Shown one piece after another: positions 1 to 10,910 of a stretch of DNA of 37,860 bases. The stretch covers positions 1-37,860 of the forward strand of contig RFVF01000046.1 in NCBI GenBank assembly GCA_009922615.1. Reading direction: 5' to 3'. The notes under the pieces were generated by a model, which searched no databases, was not told the DNA's origin, and saw only the letters and a list, made by a program, of their open reading frames with translations. Source of the DNA: Pseudomonadota bacterium (lineage in GTDB: Bacteria; Verrucomicrobiota; Verrucomicrobiia; Limisphaerales; SXTU01). Each line of letters opens with the position of its first letter. Position 1 is the first letter of the stretch. Both the position numbers and the translations under genes were made by a program.

Positions 1-1974
1 GATCAGCCCGACGAGCGAGCGGACGCGAAATTTCTCATGCCTGCCATCCGGGCGCGTGAGGACGTCGTAGAAGAAACCGTCCTGTTCATCCCACATTTCC
101 AGGCCGTCCTCGCCCATGCTCTTCATCGCGGCCCCGATGTAAACGTAGTGCTCGAAGAACTTCGTGGCCGTCGCTTCGTAAGTCTTGTTTTCTTTCGCCA
201 GTTCGAGGGCGATGCGCATCATGTTCTGGCAGAACATGCCCATCCACCCGGTGCCATCGGACTGCTGGAGCGTCGTGCCGTCGGGCAATTTCTCGCTGCG
301 GTCCAGCACCGTGATGTTGTCGAGGCCGAGGAAGCCGCCTTCGAAAACGTTGTTGCCCTCGGTGTCCACTTTGTTGACCCACCACGCGAAGTTGAGGAGC
401 AGCTTGTGAAAGCACTTCTCGAGAAACGCGCGGTCGGCCTTGCCGCTGCGGATGCGGTCCATGTTGTAAACGCGCCACACGGCCCAGGCGTGGACGGGCG
501 GGTTCATGTCGCTGAACTCCCACTCGTAGGCCGGGAGCTGACCGTTCGGATGCTGGAACTGCTCGAAGAGGAGCAGCCAGAGCTGCTGTTTGGCGAACTC
601 GGGGTCCACGAGCGCCAGGGGCACGGCCTGGAAGGCGAGGTCCCACGCGGCGAACCACGGATATTCCCATTTGTCTGGCATCGAGATGATGCGGTTGGAG
701 TTCAAATGCTGCCAGCGGCGGTTGCGGAGTGTGAGGCGCGAGGCCGGCGGCGGCGCGGAGGGGTTGTCGCCCTTGAGCCACTTGCTTACGTCGAAGCGGT
801 AAATCTGCTTGCTCCAGAGCAGCCCGGCGAGCGCCTGGCGTTGGATGCGCCGTTCATCGGGGCTGGCTTCGCGAGGCTGGATGGCGGCGTAAAACTCGTC
901 GGCCTCTTCGCGCCGGGTTTGCAGCATGCTCTCCACGCCGACGAGCGGGCGGGCCATTGCGCGGTTGGTCAGCCGCAGCCGCACGACGGCGGATTTTCCG
1001 GGCGGCACGTCGAAGCGGTAGTCGAGGCAGGCCTTGGTGCCGAAGTGTTGTGGGTTGACGCAGGGTTCGCCGTGGACGAGGTGCCGGTGGAAGGCGTCCT
1101 TGACGTAGTGGCTGCGGTTGTTCGCGGGCGGACCGAACAGGAGCTCCGCGTTGGTTTCATTGTTCGTGAAGAGCGGGCGGCCGCCGAGTTGCGCGTAAAG
1201 GTGATACGCGCCCAACCGGTAGTCGAATGGCAGGCGGGTGATGCTGACGCAGCACGAATCATCCGCCACAAGCGAGAGATGGGTGCGACTTGCCTCGCCG
1301 AGATGGATGCGCGGCTCGGGGAATTCGTCCTCACCCCAGGACCAGCGGTTGCGGAACCACAGATGCGGCAGGAGATGCAGGGGCGCGGTGTCGGGGCCGC
1401 GATTGATGGCCTCGATGCGGATGCAGATGTCTTCCGGGCCGGCCTTCGCGTATTCCACGAACACATCGAAGTAGCGGTCCTCGTGGAACGCGCCAGTGTC
1501 GAGCAGTTCAAACTCGGGGTCCGTCGGACCGCGCCGCTGGTTCTCGTCGATCAGCTGTTGGTAGGGGAAAGCGCCTTGGGGGTATTTGTAATTCCACTTG
1601 AGATAGGAGTGTGTGGGCGTTGAGTCCACGTAATGATAATACTCCTTCACGTCTTCGCCGTGGTTGCCTTCGGTGGGGGTGAGGCCGAAGAGCCGCTCCT
1701 TGAGGATGGGGTCGCGTTCGTTCCAGAGTGCGAGGCCGAAACAGAGGACTTGAAAGCGGTCGCAAATCGCCGCCAGCCCGTCTTCGCTCCAGCGGTAGGC
1801 CCGCGACCGCGCGTGGTCATGCGGGAAGTAAGCCCAGGCATTCCCGTCGGCGCTGTAGTCCTCGCGCACCGTGGCCCACGAACGCTCCGAGACATACGGC
1901 CCCCACTTGCGCCACGGCGAGACGGGGCCGGGGTGGACTTCTTGGAGGCGTTGTTGTTCCTTGGTGTGGTTCAC
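1..1974 (-). CDS. GH63 / MGH1-like glucosidase, C-terminus missing at window edge
   Basis: The minus-strand frame is open from a GTG at 1974 to base 1 without a stop, giving 658 residues, so the 3' end lies outside the window. The N-terminus reads like the family annotated as glucosidase or mannosyl-oligosaccharide glucosidase: [52 protein letters not shown]. The (alpha/alpha)6 barrel region contains [14 protein letters not shown] near residues 435-450, and Asp445 in AAWD is the likely catalytic acid by analogy with GH63. The second catalytic acid would be beyond the edge. No in-frame ATG lies between the upstream stop (about 2019) and the GTG. The likely role is exo-hydrolysis of alpha-glucosides such as trehalose, kojibiose or mannosylglycerate-type compounds; the substrate cannot be read from sequence. 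It is divergent from the debranching enzyme, so both may serve storage-glucan turnover. No signal peptide is evident. Confidence 0.85.
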   Translation of the reverse strand, partial: MNHTKEQQRLQEVHPGPVSPWRKWGPYVSERSWATVREDYSADGNAWAYFPHDHARSRAYRWSEDGLAAICDRFQVLCFGLALWNERDPILKERLFGLTPTEGNHGEDVKEYYHYVDSTPTHSYLKWNYKYPQGAFPYQQLIDENQRRGPTDPEFELLDTGAFHEDRYFDVFVEYAKAGPEDICIRIEAINRGPDTAPLHLLPHLWFRNRWSWGEDEFPEPRIHLGEASRTHLSLVADDSCCVSITRLPFDYRLGAYHLYAQLGGRPLFTNNETNAELLFGPPANNRSHYVKDAFHRHLVHGEPCVNPQHFGTKACLDYRFDVPPGKSAVVRLRLTNRAMARPLVGVESMLQTRREEADEFYAAIQPREASPDERRIQRQALAGLLWSKQIYRFDVSKWLKGDNPSAPPPASRLTLRNRRWQHLNSNRIISMPDKWEYPWFAAWDLAFQAVPLALVDPEFAKQQLWLLLFEQFQHPNGQLPAYEWEFSDMNPPVHAWAVWRVYNMDRIRSGKADRAFLEKCFHKLLLNFAWWVNKVDTEGNNVFEGGFLGLDNITVLDRSEKLPDGTTLQQSDGTGWMGMFCQNMMRIALELAKENKTYEATATKFFEHYVYIGAAMKSMGEDGLEMWDEQDGFFYDVLTRPDGRHEKFRVRSLVGLI

Positions 1975-2195
1975 GGGTGAAGTGTGCGGCGATTCTGCGA
2001 GCGGACGACCGGCAGTTCAATCTGAATTCAAAGCGGGTCAGCCGCGCAAGAGCACATAGAGCACAAGGCTAACAGTGCGGGCAAAATCCCAATCTACTCT
2101 TTGTGGTCTCTGCGCCTTTTCGCGGGCAGTCCTCCGCTCCCGCTTCAACCGCGTTCTTGAGTTCAATTGCCGCGCGCACCATCCTCGCCGCACTC
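1975..2195. other. Divergent intergenic region, no feature recognised
   Basis: This gap of about 220 bases separates the glucosidase from the debranching-enzyme fusion, which are transcribed away from each other. It should hold both promoters. I see no convincing -35/-10 pair, hairpin or conserved box. An in-frame ATG for the plus-strand gene exists at 2103, but the residues encoded between 2103 and 2195 do not look like part of the conserved protein. Confidence 0.5.
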
Positions 2196-5100
2196 ATGGA
2201 ACGACCGAGCATGACTCCCGGCGCGGGTGAACGCCGCGTCCAATTCGTCGGCGACTGCCTTACCTTCAAGCTGGCGCATTCACGCGCGCGCGAGTGGGCC
2301 GATGCCGGCTGGACCGCCCGCCTGCGCACGAATCTCGGCCGCGCCGCCGCCATCCGCCGCGAGGTCATCCAGAGCAAGTTCGAGAAAGTCCCGCTCGCCG
2401 GCGCGTCTTGGCGCGACTTGCCCATGCGTTGGGTCGATGGCGAATGGCAACTCACTCTGCCGCTCACCGAGGTCGGCTGGTTCAAGGCGAAGCCTTACGT
2501 GCTCGACCCCGACGGCTTTCAGCATTGGCCCGACGGCGATGACTTCGGCGTGAGCGTCCACCCGAACTGGGCGCGCACGGCAAACACGATTTACTGCGCG
2601 TTTACCCGGATGTTTGGAGAAACGAAGTCGCTCGTCTCCACCGCCGACCCCGCGCGCGAGGCGCAGATGAACGAGCTGGACCGCCTCGGCTACACGGTCA
2701 TCCCGCCCTCCGGAAAACTCCGCGACCTCACGCGCGAGCTACCGCACATCTTCGGCACGCTCGGCTGCCGCATTCTCCATCTGCTGCCCGTCAACCCCAC
2801 GCCCACGACCTACGCGCGCTTCGGGCGTTATGGCAGTCCTTACGCGGCGGAGGATTTGATCGGCATTGACCCGGCCCTCGTGGAGTTCGACAAGCGCACC
2901 ACCGGCGTTGAGCAATTTCAGGAACTCACTTCCGCCGTCCACGCGCGCGGCGGCCGCGTTTTCCTCGATATCGTCATCAACCACACCGGCTGGGGCTCGT
3001 GGCTTCAGGACAATCATCCCGAGTGGTTCCTCCGCAAAGCCGACGGCCACTTCGAGAGTCCTGGCGCGTGGGGCAACACTTGGGAAGACCTCGTCGAGCT
3101 CGCGCAGCGCGACCCGGCGCTCTGGGAGCACATCGCCGAAGCGTTGCTTACGTGGTGCCGACGCGGCGTGGACGGCTTCCGTTGTGACGCCGGCTACAAG
3201 GTCCCCGCCCCCGCGTGGCAGCACATCATCGCGCGCGTCCGCGAGGAATTTCCCGACACCCTTTTCCTGCTCGAAGGCCTCGGCGGCGGCTGGGGCGACA
3301 CCGAGGCGTTGCTCACCGACGGCGGGATGCAGTGGGCCTACTCGGAGTTGTTCCAAGAATTCGGCCCCGCGCAAATCGCCGGCTACCTCGACCACGCATT
3401 CCGCCAAAGCCCGCGCGTCGGCACGCTCGTCCACTACAGCGAGACGCACGACAACGACCGGCTGGCGAAACGCGGGCGCACCTGGTCGAGCCTGCGCAAC
3501 CACCTTTCCGCGCTGGCCAGTGTGAACGGCGGGTTTGGTTTCACCTGCGGGGTTGAATGGCTGTGCCCGGAAAAAATCAACGTCCACTCCTGCCGCGCGC
3601 TGGCCTGGGGCAACGGGCACAACCTCGTTCCCGAACTCGCCCGCCTCAATGCGTTGCTTGCCGATCATCCCGCGTTCTTCGATGGCGCGAAGCTCACGCG
3701 CGTCAGCCCGAGCGACTCCGTCATCTACGCGCTGCGCCGCGATTCCGAGGAGGGCCGCGACTCCGTGCTCGTGCTGGTGAACACCGACCCCGAGCGCGAC
3801 CACCAGCTCACGCTCGACCTCTCCGCCGACGCGGTGCGGCACGACTTGCTTTCGCAGACCGAGGGCTTTCTCCCGCGCCGCGAAGTTCACGACGGCAAAG
3901 TCACCTTCACCCTCAGCGCCGGAGCCGCGCACTGCCTGAGCGCGACGGACCAACCCGTGGGCCTGAGCGGCGAAGCCTACCGCCGCGCCCGCGCGCAAGC
4001 TGCCTTCGCGCTCACCGCGCTCGCGCACACGCAAGCAATTGAACACGCCGGCTCCGTGAACTGGCGTGGCCTCGCCGCCCAAGTGGATGCGGATCCGAAG
4101 GCCTTCCTCGCGCAACTCTCACAAAGCTCCGAGAGTGCGTATGCACCCGTCGTCGAGTGGACGCTTGCCGACACACGCCGCGTCCTCCTCGCCCCGCCCG
4201 GCCACTGGCTGCTGGTGCGGGATGCTGGGCCTTTCAAGGCGACGCTCGTGTCGGCGGTTTGCAATCGCCGGCCAGACCGTTCGCAGCCCACGGACGGCGG
4301 TTGCAAGCTGCCGGCGCACGCTGACTCCATTCCCACCGCCACCGGCCACATCGCCGCCTTCCCCCCTAACACTTTCACCGGTGACGCCCTGCTCACCCTT
4401 GACCGCCTCGCCGCCACGCCCGCCGCCGCGTGCGGCACCGTTCGCTTTTTGTCCGCCGAGGCCGCTGTCGCTTCATCCTGCATCCAGCATCCATCGTCCA
4501 GCATCGCCCTCCTCACCAACGGTGCCGGCGCGATGGCCCGCCTCGCCGCCGACCTCGGCAGCGTCCGCTCGAAATACGACTGTCTCCTCGGCGCAAACCT
4601 CCACGCCGCTGTTCCCGTGGACCGCCATGTTTTCGTCAAACGCCTGCGCGCGTGGATCAACGCCGACGGCTTCATCACGGCACTCAACGCCGACAACCTC
4701 ATCGCCTTCACACCCGGCCCGCCCGCGCACTGGCGCTTCGTGGCCAACGCTGGCGACGGTCGCAGCGTCGAGATTCACCTGCTCGCGGACATGGTGCCCG
4801 GCAAGAACACGACGCTGCTGCGCTTCCTCCGCCCGCCGCACGCGCCCGCGCTGGGCTGCGAGCTGCCGCCGGAATGCAGCGTGAGTCTCACCGTGCGCTT
4901 CGACCTAGAGGACCGCAGCTTCCACTGCGAGACCAAGCGCAACCCCGGCAGCGAGCATCACTTCGCCGCGCACTCGCACCCGCTTCAAGGCCGCGCCGGC
5001 TTCGCCTTCACGCCCGATGCAAGCCGTCAGTTGAAAGTGTGGGCCGATACGGGCCGCTACCATCACGAAGGCGAATGGTCCGTGAACATCCCGCATCCCG

Positions 5101-6830
5101 TCGAAGCCACGCGCGGTCAGGAGGGCTGTGGCGATGCTTTCAGCCCCGGCTGGTTTGAACTTCCGTTGCGTCGCGGTCGCACCGTCACGCTCGCAGCCAG
5201 CGCGGAGTGGGAGGAGCAGTTTGATTTGAGCGCGTTTGAGTTTGCCAACACTGTGCTGCCGTCGCCGTCCACCGCGCCTGAAAGTTCAAACGCCCCGCAA
5301 ACCGACTCCGCGTCAGGCGACGACTACAAGTCGCCGGCACGGGCAATCAGTGAGGGTAAGGCGGGCGAACTGGCGGCGCGAGCGGCCGGCAGTTCCAAGA
5401 CCCGCGCCCTCTTCGACTTCATCACCGAAGCCGCGCCGGAGCAGCTCTCGCTGTTGCCCGAGCCAGCTCCGGCAGTGGTGCCCGATCGCCCCGGAGCTCG
5501 GACACCCACGTCTGGTTCAGTCGCGCTGGAGTCGGCAACGCCGCCAGCGGAGGCGGGTGTGCGCGCTTCCGCCGAGCCGGTGGACTTTGCCGCACAACTC
5601 CAGCGCGCGGTCCGTGCCTACGTCGTGCGCCGCGACGCCGGCAAAACTGTCATCGCTGGCTACCCGTGGTTCCTCGATTGGGGCCGCGACACGCTCATCT
5701 GTGCGCGCGGCCTGCTCGCCGCCGGATTGCAGGACGAGGTGAAGCAAATCCTCATCACGTTCGGCCGCTTCGCCGAAAACGGCACGCTTCCCAACGCCAT
5801 CTACGGCGACAACGCCAGCAACCGCGACACCAGCGACGCGCCGTTGTGGTATGGAGTCGTGTGCGAAGACTTCGCGGCGGCGGTGGCAAACGAGTCCAAG
5901 GTCCAAGGTCCGAAGTCCAAGGTCGTTCAGTTCTATGCCACGCCGGTGGACGCGACCGGTCGGACGCTTTACGACGTGCTCCGCTCCATTGCCGACGGCT
6001 ACCTGCGCGGCACGCCCAACGGCATCCGTGTGGATGCCGCGAGCGGGCTGGTTTGGAGCCCGAGCCACTTCACGTGGATGGACACGAATTATCCCGCCGG
6101 CACGCCGCGCGAGGGCTACCCGATTGAGATTCAAGCGCTCTGGATACGCCTGCTCCGCCAGCTCGACCGCCTCGGCGTCGCCGCCGCGAGCGAGCCCTGG
6201 GCCGACCTCGCCGCCCGCGCCGAAGCTTCGCTGAACGAACTCTTCTGGCTCGATGACCAAGGCTGGTTCGCCGACGTGCTGCTCGCGAAACCCGGCGTCT
6301 CCGCCCGTGACGCCGTGCGTGACGAAGTCCTTCGCAGCAACTGCCTGTTCCCCATCAGCCTCGGCCTCGTCACCGGTGAACGCGCACGTCGCACGGTGGA
6401 TGCAGCCGCGCGCCACCTCGTCGTGCCCGGGGCTTTGCGCTCGCTCGCGCCGCTGCCCGTCACGCCGCCGCTCGCTATTCACGGCGCGAACGGCCAGTTG
6501 CTCAACGACCCGGCCAATCCCTACTGGGGCCACTACGAAGGCGACGAGGACACACGCCGCAAACCCGCCTACCACAACGGCACGGCGTGGACGTGGACCT
6601 TCCCGAGCTTCTGCGAAGCCCTTGTCCGCGCCCACGACCATGCGCCCGAAGCCGTTGCGGCCGCACGCGCCTACCTCGGCAGCGCGAGCGAGCTGCTCAG
6701 CGAAGGTTGTCTCGGCCACCTCCCGGAAATCGTTGACGGCGACGCCCCGCACACACAGCGCGGTTGCGACGCCCAAGCCTGGGGCGCGACGGAGACGCTG
6801 CGCGTGTGGCGGCTGCTGGCGGGCGGTTGA
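2196..6830 (+). CDS. Bifunctional glycogen debranching-type fusion: GH13 alpha-amylase domain + GH133 amylo-alpha-1,6-glucosidase domain
   Basis: This is a 1544-residue protein from the ATG at 2196 (alternatives 2103 and 2211; no clear ribosome site). After a beta-rich N-terminal part comes a GH13 barrel with all four conserved regions: DIVINHT (about 257), GFRCDAG with nucleophile Asp331, LLEGLG with acid/base Glu360, and ETHDND with His418-Asp419. A beta-sandwich and a second carbohydrate-binding-like stretch follow, then a Pro/Ala/Ser-rich linker around 1020-1120. The C-terminal GH133 domain starts near 1125 with GYPWFLDWGRDTLI (about 1155), SDAPLWY, and AYHNGTAWTWTFPSF close to the end. 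Known GH133 domains cleave alpha-1,6-linked glucose at glycogen branch points, and GH13 partners hydrolyse or transfer alpha-1,4 chains, so one chain could do both steps as in eukaryotic debranching enzymes. No signal peptide is seen, so it is probably cytoplasmic. Four short repeats lie inside the gene in frame (listed separately). Confidence 0.9.
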   Translation: MERPSMTPGAGERRVQFVGDCLTFKLAHSRAREWADAGWTARLRTNLGRAAAIRREVIQSKFEKVPLAGASWRDLPMRWVDGEWQLTLPLTEVGWFKAKPYVLDPDGFQHWPDGDDFGVSVHPNWARTANTIYCAFTRMFGETKSLVSTADPAREAQMNELDRLGYTVIPPSGKLRDLTRELPHIFGTLGCRILHLLPVNPTPTTYARFGRYGSPYAAEDLIGIDPALVEFDKRTTGVEQFQELTSAVHARGGRVFLDIVINHTGWGSWLQDNHPEWFLRKADGHFESPGAWGNTWEDLVELAQRDPALWEHIAEALLTWCRRGVDGFRCDAGYKVPAPAWQHIIARVREEFPDTLFLLEGLGGGWGDTEALLTDGGMQWAYSELFQEFGPAQIAGYLDHAFRQSPRVGTLVHYSETHDNDRLAKRGRTWSSLRNHLSALASVNGGFGFTCGVEWLCPEKINVHSCRALAWGNGHNLVPELARLNALLADHPAFFDGAKLTRVSPSDSVIYALRRDSEEGRDSVLVLVNTDPERDHQLTLDLSADAVRHDLLSQTEGFLPRREVHDGKVTFTLSAGAAHCLSATDQPVGLSGEAYRRARAQAAFALTALAHTQAIEHAGSVNWRGLAAQVDADPKAFLAQLSQSSESAYAPVVEWTLADTRRVLLAPPGHWLLVRDAGPFKATLVSAVCNRRPDRSQPTDGGCKLPAHADSIPTATGHIAAFPPNTFTGDALLTLDRLAATPAAACGTVRFLSAEAAVASSCIQHPSSSIALLTNGAGAMARLAADLGSVRSKYDCLLGANLHAAVPVDRHVFVKRLRAWINADGFITALNADNLIAFTPGPPAHWRFVANAGDGRSVEIHLLADMVPGKNTTLLRFLRPPHAPALGCELPPECSVSLTVRFDLEDRSFHCETKRNPGSEHHFAAHSHPLQGRAGFAFTPDASRQLKVWADTGRYHHEGEWSVNIPHPVEATRGQEGCGDAFSPGWFELPLRRGRTVTLAASAEWEEQFDLSAFEFANTVLPSPSTAPESSNAPQTDSASGDDYKSPARAISEGKAGELAARAAGSSKTRALFDFITEAAPEQLSLLPEPAPAVVPDRPGARTPTSGSVALESATPPAEAGVRASAEPVDFAAQLQRAVRAYVVRRDAGKTVIAGYPWFLDWGRDTLICARGLLAAGLQDEVKQILITFGRFAENGTLPNAIYGDNASNRDTSDAPLWYGVVCEDFAAAVANESKVQGPKSKVVQFYATPVDATGRTLYDVLRSIADGYLRGTPNGIRVDAASGLVWSPSHFTWMDTNYPAGTPREGYPIEIQALWIRLLRQLDRLGVAAASEPWADLAARAEASLNELFWLDDQGWFADVLLAKPGVSARDAVRDEVLRSNCLFPISLGLVTGERARRTVDAAARHLVVPGALRSLAPLPVTPPLAIHGANGQLLNDPANPYWGHYEGDEDTRRKPAYHNGTAWTWTFPSFCEALVRAHDHAPEAVAAARAYLGSASELLSEGCLGHLPEIVDGDAPHTQRGCDAQAWGATETLRVWRLLAGG
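4474..4506. repeat. CATCCAGCATCC-type short repeat inside the debranching-enzyme gene
   Basis: Four imperfect copies of a unit like GCATCCAGCATCC/CGTCCAGCATC follow each other and are translated in frame as SCIQHPSSSI. The unit is unlike the surrounding GC-rich third-position pattern and looks like an inserted or expanded simple repeat that kept the frame. Confidence 0.5.
5316..5335. repeat. Palindrome GGCGAC-N8-GTCGCC in linker-coding DNA
   Basis: A perfect 6-bp inverted repeat (5316-5321 with 5330-5335) surrounds GACTACAA. It lies in the segment coding for the variable linker between the GH13 and GH133 halves, encoding GDDYKSP. It resembles an extragenic palindrome that has been absorbed into the reading frame. 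Confidence 0.4.
5465..5498. repeat. Inverted repeat AGCTCCGG...CCGGAGCT in linker-coding DNA
   Basis: A perfect 8-bp inverted repeat, 5465-5472 with 5491-5498, has an 18-base loop. It is the second palindrome in the linker-coding part of the debranching enzyme. GC-rich DNA yields palindromes by chance, so this one alone is weak evidence. Confidence 0.35.
5893..5924. repeat. GTCCAAGGTCC-type direct repeat inside the GH133 domain
   Basis: Overlapping copies of AGTCCAAGGTCC/GAAGTCCAAGGTC make a 32-base purine/pyrimidine-patterned block, translated in frame as ESKVQGPKSKVV (about residues 1233-1243). It falls shortly after the conserved SDAPLWY motif, where a surface loop is plausible. Confidence 0.55.
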
Positions 6831-6889
6831 AAGACCAGGTTTGTTTCGATGCACTTCTGCGGCACGAGACTTGCGAGACATGAACGCCG

Positions 6890-8014
6890 ATGGAATTGCG
6901 CGAGCTGGAAATCTGGCTGCGGCGGCGGGCGCGGCGCGAGCGGCGACGCGAGGTGGCGGTGGCATTGGCTGGCCTCGGTGCGGGAAGTTGCTTGCTGCTG
7001 TTGACGGGCTTCGCGTTGGCGTCGGTGCTGGTCGCGGGCCTGGAGCAATTGAGCGAGGGCATTGCGGCGCTAGGCGGTCGTAACTTGGAGTTTGCGTTCC
7101 GTGGCGGACTTTTCGCCGGGCTGGTGGCGGGGGTGGTTTTGCTGCTGTTTGCGGGAAATTCGCGCAGCGACCAGACGGCCTTCATTCCGCCGGGAGAGCT
7201 GGACTGGCGGGACAGCCTGAACGTGGTGCCAGTGCTGCGTGCAGTGCTCGGCGTGTTCGCGCAGGTGCTCTACTGCGGGCCGCGCGTGACGCTCGCGGGC
7301 TGCGAGGCGGGCCGCCGCGCGTGGGCTTGGCGACGGATGGATTTCATCCGCAGCGCGCGGGTGTTGTTCGAGCTGCACACGCACGCGAGCCGCGCGCCGT
7401 TGAACGAGCTGGCGCGGGCGTTGCCGGATGTGGACGTGCCTGTGGCGTTGGCGGAATTGCGGTTGCTTCGCGGCGTGATGGTGTTGGAATCTCCGCCGCC
7501 CGGAGCGAGTTTGAGCAGCGAATTGCGCCGCCAGTTCGGCCTGCCGCCGCGCTGGGCCAACACGCCGTCCATGCCCGACGAAACAAACGCCGCCGAGGAA
7601 TCGCCGCCCCGCCCGCCGGGCGCGCAGTCCACGAAGCCGCCGTCGTTCCGTTGTGTCGAGTGCCGGCGCAAGTTCCGGATGCGCAATCTGCGCGGCGGCG
7701 TGGCGTTTCACTGCCCGCTCTGCGGCGCGCCGTATCGCACGGTGGCCGATGCGCAGGGCCGCGTGCGGGTGGAGCATCGCAGCGGGGCGACGAATGAAAT
7801 CTCCGATGAGGCAGTGCGACCCGCAGGCAGCCACGCGGTGCTGGGAGTGGAGACGACGGCCTCGCGGGACGAGATCAAACATGCGTATCGGCGGCTGATG
7901 AAGGAGCACCACCCTGACTTGGTCGCGGGCTTGAGCCAGGCGGAGCAGTTTCTGGCGGAGGAGCGGAGCAAGGAAATCAACCGCGCCTACGCGGAGTTGA
8001 TGGGCCGGGCGTGA
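6890..8014 (+). CDS. Membrane-anchored protein with zinc ribbon and C-terminal J domain
   Basis: This 374-residue protein starts at the ATG at 6890, 59 bases after the debranching enzyme. A basic N-terminus (RRRARRERRR) precedes two probable membrane helices at about 22-49 and 68-90. The middle is a cytoplasmic-looking alpha-helical region. A Pro-rich spacer follows, then a four-cysteine zinc ribbon (CVEC...CPLC, about 252-278). A J domain takes up residues 313-374, beginning HAVLGVETTASRDEIKHAY and including the HPD signature at 341-343. J domains recruit and stimulate Hsp70 (DnaK). Here the domain is at the extreme C-terminus, unlike DnaJ itself, which points to a dedicated co-chaperone working at the inner membrane. 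The client is unknown. The stop lies 3 bases from that of the convergent next gene. Confidence 0.8.
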   Translation: MELRELEIWLRRRARRERRREVAVALAGLGAGSCLLLLTGFALASVLVAGLEQLSEGIAALGGRNLEFAFRGGLFAGLVAGVVLLLFAGNSRSDQTAFIPPGELDWRDSLNVVPVLRAVLGVFAQVLYCGPRVTLAGCEAGRRAWAWRRMDFIRSARVLFELHTHASRAPLNELARALPDVDVPVALAELRLLRGVMVLESPPPGASLSSELRRQFGLPPRWANTPSMPDETNAAEESPPRPPGAQSTKPPSFRCVECRRKFRMRNLRGGVAFHCPLCGAPYRTVADAQGRVRVEHRSGATNEISDEAVRPAGSHAVLGVETTASRDEIKHAYRRLMKEHHPDLVAGLSQAEQFLAEERSKEINRAYAELMGRA

Positions 8015-8017
8015 GAT

Positions 8018-8692
8018 TCAGCCACGCGGCCCGAAGACGCCGCCCAGCACGACTTCCTTGGTCTTCCAAACGAGCGACATGGTCATGGACACCGGCAGCA
8101 GCACCAACACCACGATCAGCGCAAACCGGGTGCGCACACCATGCGCGAGGTTCAGAGTCTCGATCAATCCCTGAGGAAGTGCGCTGGTCCGCTCCAGCAC
8201 CTGATAGCCCGCGAAGCTGCAGGCCGAGCCGAGCATCAGCGCGAGGTTGAACCGGGTGAAGAACCGCATGTCGTCGCGCAGGGTTTCGTCCGGCAGCATT
8301 GCGGCCAGCCGTTGGAGCACGTGGTTGAGCTGGCAAAGGAACAGCAACCCGGTGAACGCCAGCACGACAACGGTCTGGTAGAAAAACATCTCAGTCGGCA
8401 GCCGGCTCCAGAAATACACGAAAGGGGAGAGCGCGAAGTTCACCAGCGCGAGCAACCGAGCCCGGTCGAGTGCGAGCTGCCACGTTCGCTCCTGTGGCTG
8501 GAAATGGGCCAGCTCCCAGACACCGTAGCCTAGCAGCCCGGTTGTGATGACGGGGGGCGCACACCCCAGGGCGCGCGGAAACTCCGCGACGGCCATGAGC
8601 ACGCAGATCAACAGCGTGCTGGGCAGACCCCAGAAGAGCGCGGACAGGCCGCGGACCAGATGCCGCAGGGAGGGCAGGAGGTCGGCGTTCAT
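8018..8692 (-). CDS. Polytopic membrane protein of unknown function
   Basis: This 224-residue protein starts from the ATG at 8692. A TTG start five codons upstream would lie in a repeat and is less likely. It has roughly six hydrophobic segments (about 15-36, 45-62, 79-95, 103-122, 147-163, 189-207) separated by short charged loops, for example QPQERTWQLALDRAR and LPDETLRDDMRFF. I recognise no family and no catalytic motif. The length and hydrophobicity pattern support a real gene, and its stop tightly faces that of the J-domain gene. It lies downstream of speA on the same strand, separated by a palindromic repeat that may end speA transcription. Confidence 0.65.
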   Translation of the reverse strand: MNADLLPSLRHLVRGLSALFWGLPSTLLICVLMAVAEFPRALGCAPPVITTGLLGYGVWELAHFQPQERTWQLALDRARLLALVNFALSPFVYFWSRLPTEMFFYQTVVVLAFTGLLFLCQLNHVLQRLAAMLPDETLRDDMRFFTRFNLALMLGSACSFAGYQVLERTSALPQGLIETLNLAHGVRTRFALIVVLVLLPVSMTMSLVWKTKEVVLGGVFGPRG

Positions 8693-8700
8693 TTGGTAAA

Positions 8701-8814
8701 ACTCCAAATCCCAAGCTCCAAATCTAAAACTCGACGAGTGCTTCCGAGGGCCCGGTTGGGCGCTTGGGATTGGGAGCTGGTTTGGAGCTTGGCCATTGGA
8801 GCTTGGAGCTTTTG
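8701..8814. repeat. Inverted CCAAGCTCCAA / TTGGAGCTTGG repeat element
   Basis: The gap between speA and the membrane protein is filled by an element. Its left part (8701-8727) holds CTCCAAATCCCAAGCTCCAA and its right part (8764-8814) holds the complement in several copies: TTGGGATTGGGAGC, TTTGGAGCTTGG and TTGGAGCTTGGAGC. The arms can pair over much of their length, around a centre of about 36 bases. Its position downstream of speA would let it act as a transcript-end hairpin. No transposase accompanies it. Confidence 0.6.
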
Positions 8815-8830
8815 CCGTCGCTCCCGTAGA

Positions 8831-10768
<1,938 letters not shown>

Positions 10769-10790
10769 TTCATGCGGTCAATTCGCGCGC

Positions 10791-10818
10791 ACTATAGAAA
10801 TGCATCCTCCGATTGCAA
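10791..10818 (-). promoter_or_regulatory. Candidate sigma70-type promoter of speA
   Basis: On the minus strand TTGCAA (10818-10813) is followed after 16 bases by TATAGT (10796-10791), about 23 bases before the speA ATG. This is a reasonable -35/-10 pair in GC-rich DNA, but unproven. The rest of the divergent gap 10769-10910 shows no clear promoter for the plus-strand gene. Confidence 0.4.
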
Positions 10819-10910
10819 TAGGCGCGATGAAAAATCTCTGGGAGTTGCAACCGGCCCCATTCTCCGTTGAACCAAATCGGACCCTGCGCGTCCAACCCGC
10901 TGATTATTGC

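Noticed and set aside
37..1623. Long open frame on the plus strand opposite the GH63-like gene
   Set aside because: Its translation has no domain features, while the minus frame matches a known glucosidase family throughout. High GC content makes long antisense frames common.
2103..2195. Upstream ATG extending the debranching enzyme by 31 residues
   Set aside because: The extension (MVSAPFRGQSSAPAST...) shows no conserved character and no ribosome site; kept only as an alternative start.
2739..4115. Long minus-strand open frame opposite the debranching enzyme
   Set aside because: It is a shadow of the GH13 coding frame, with Ala/Arg/Gly/Val-rich translation and no motif.
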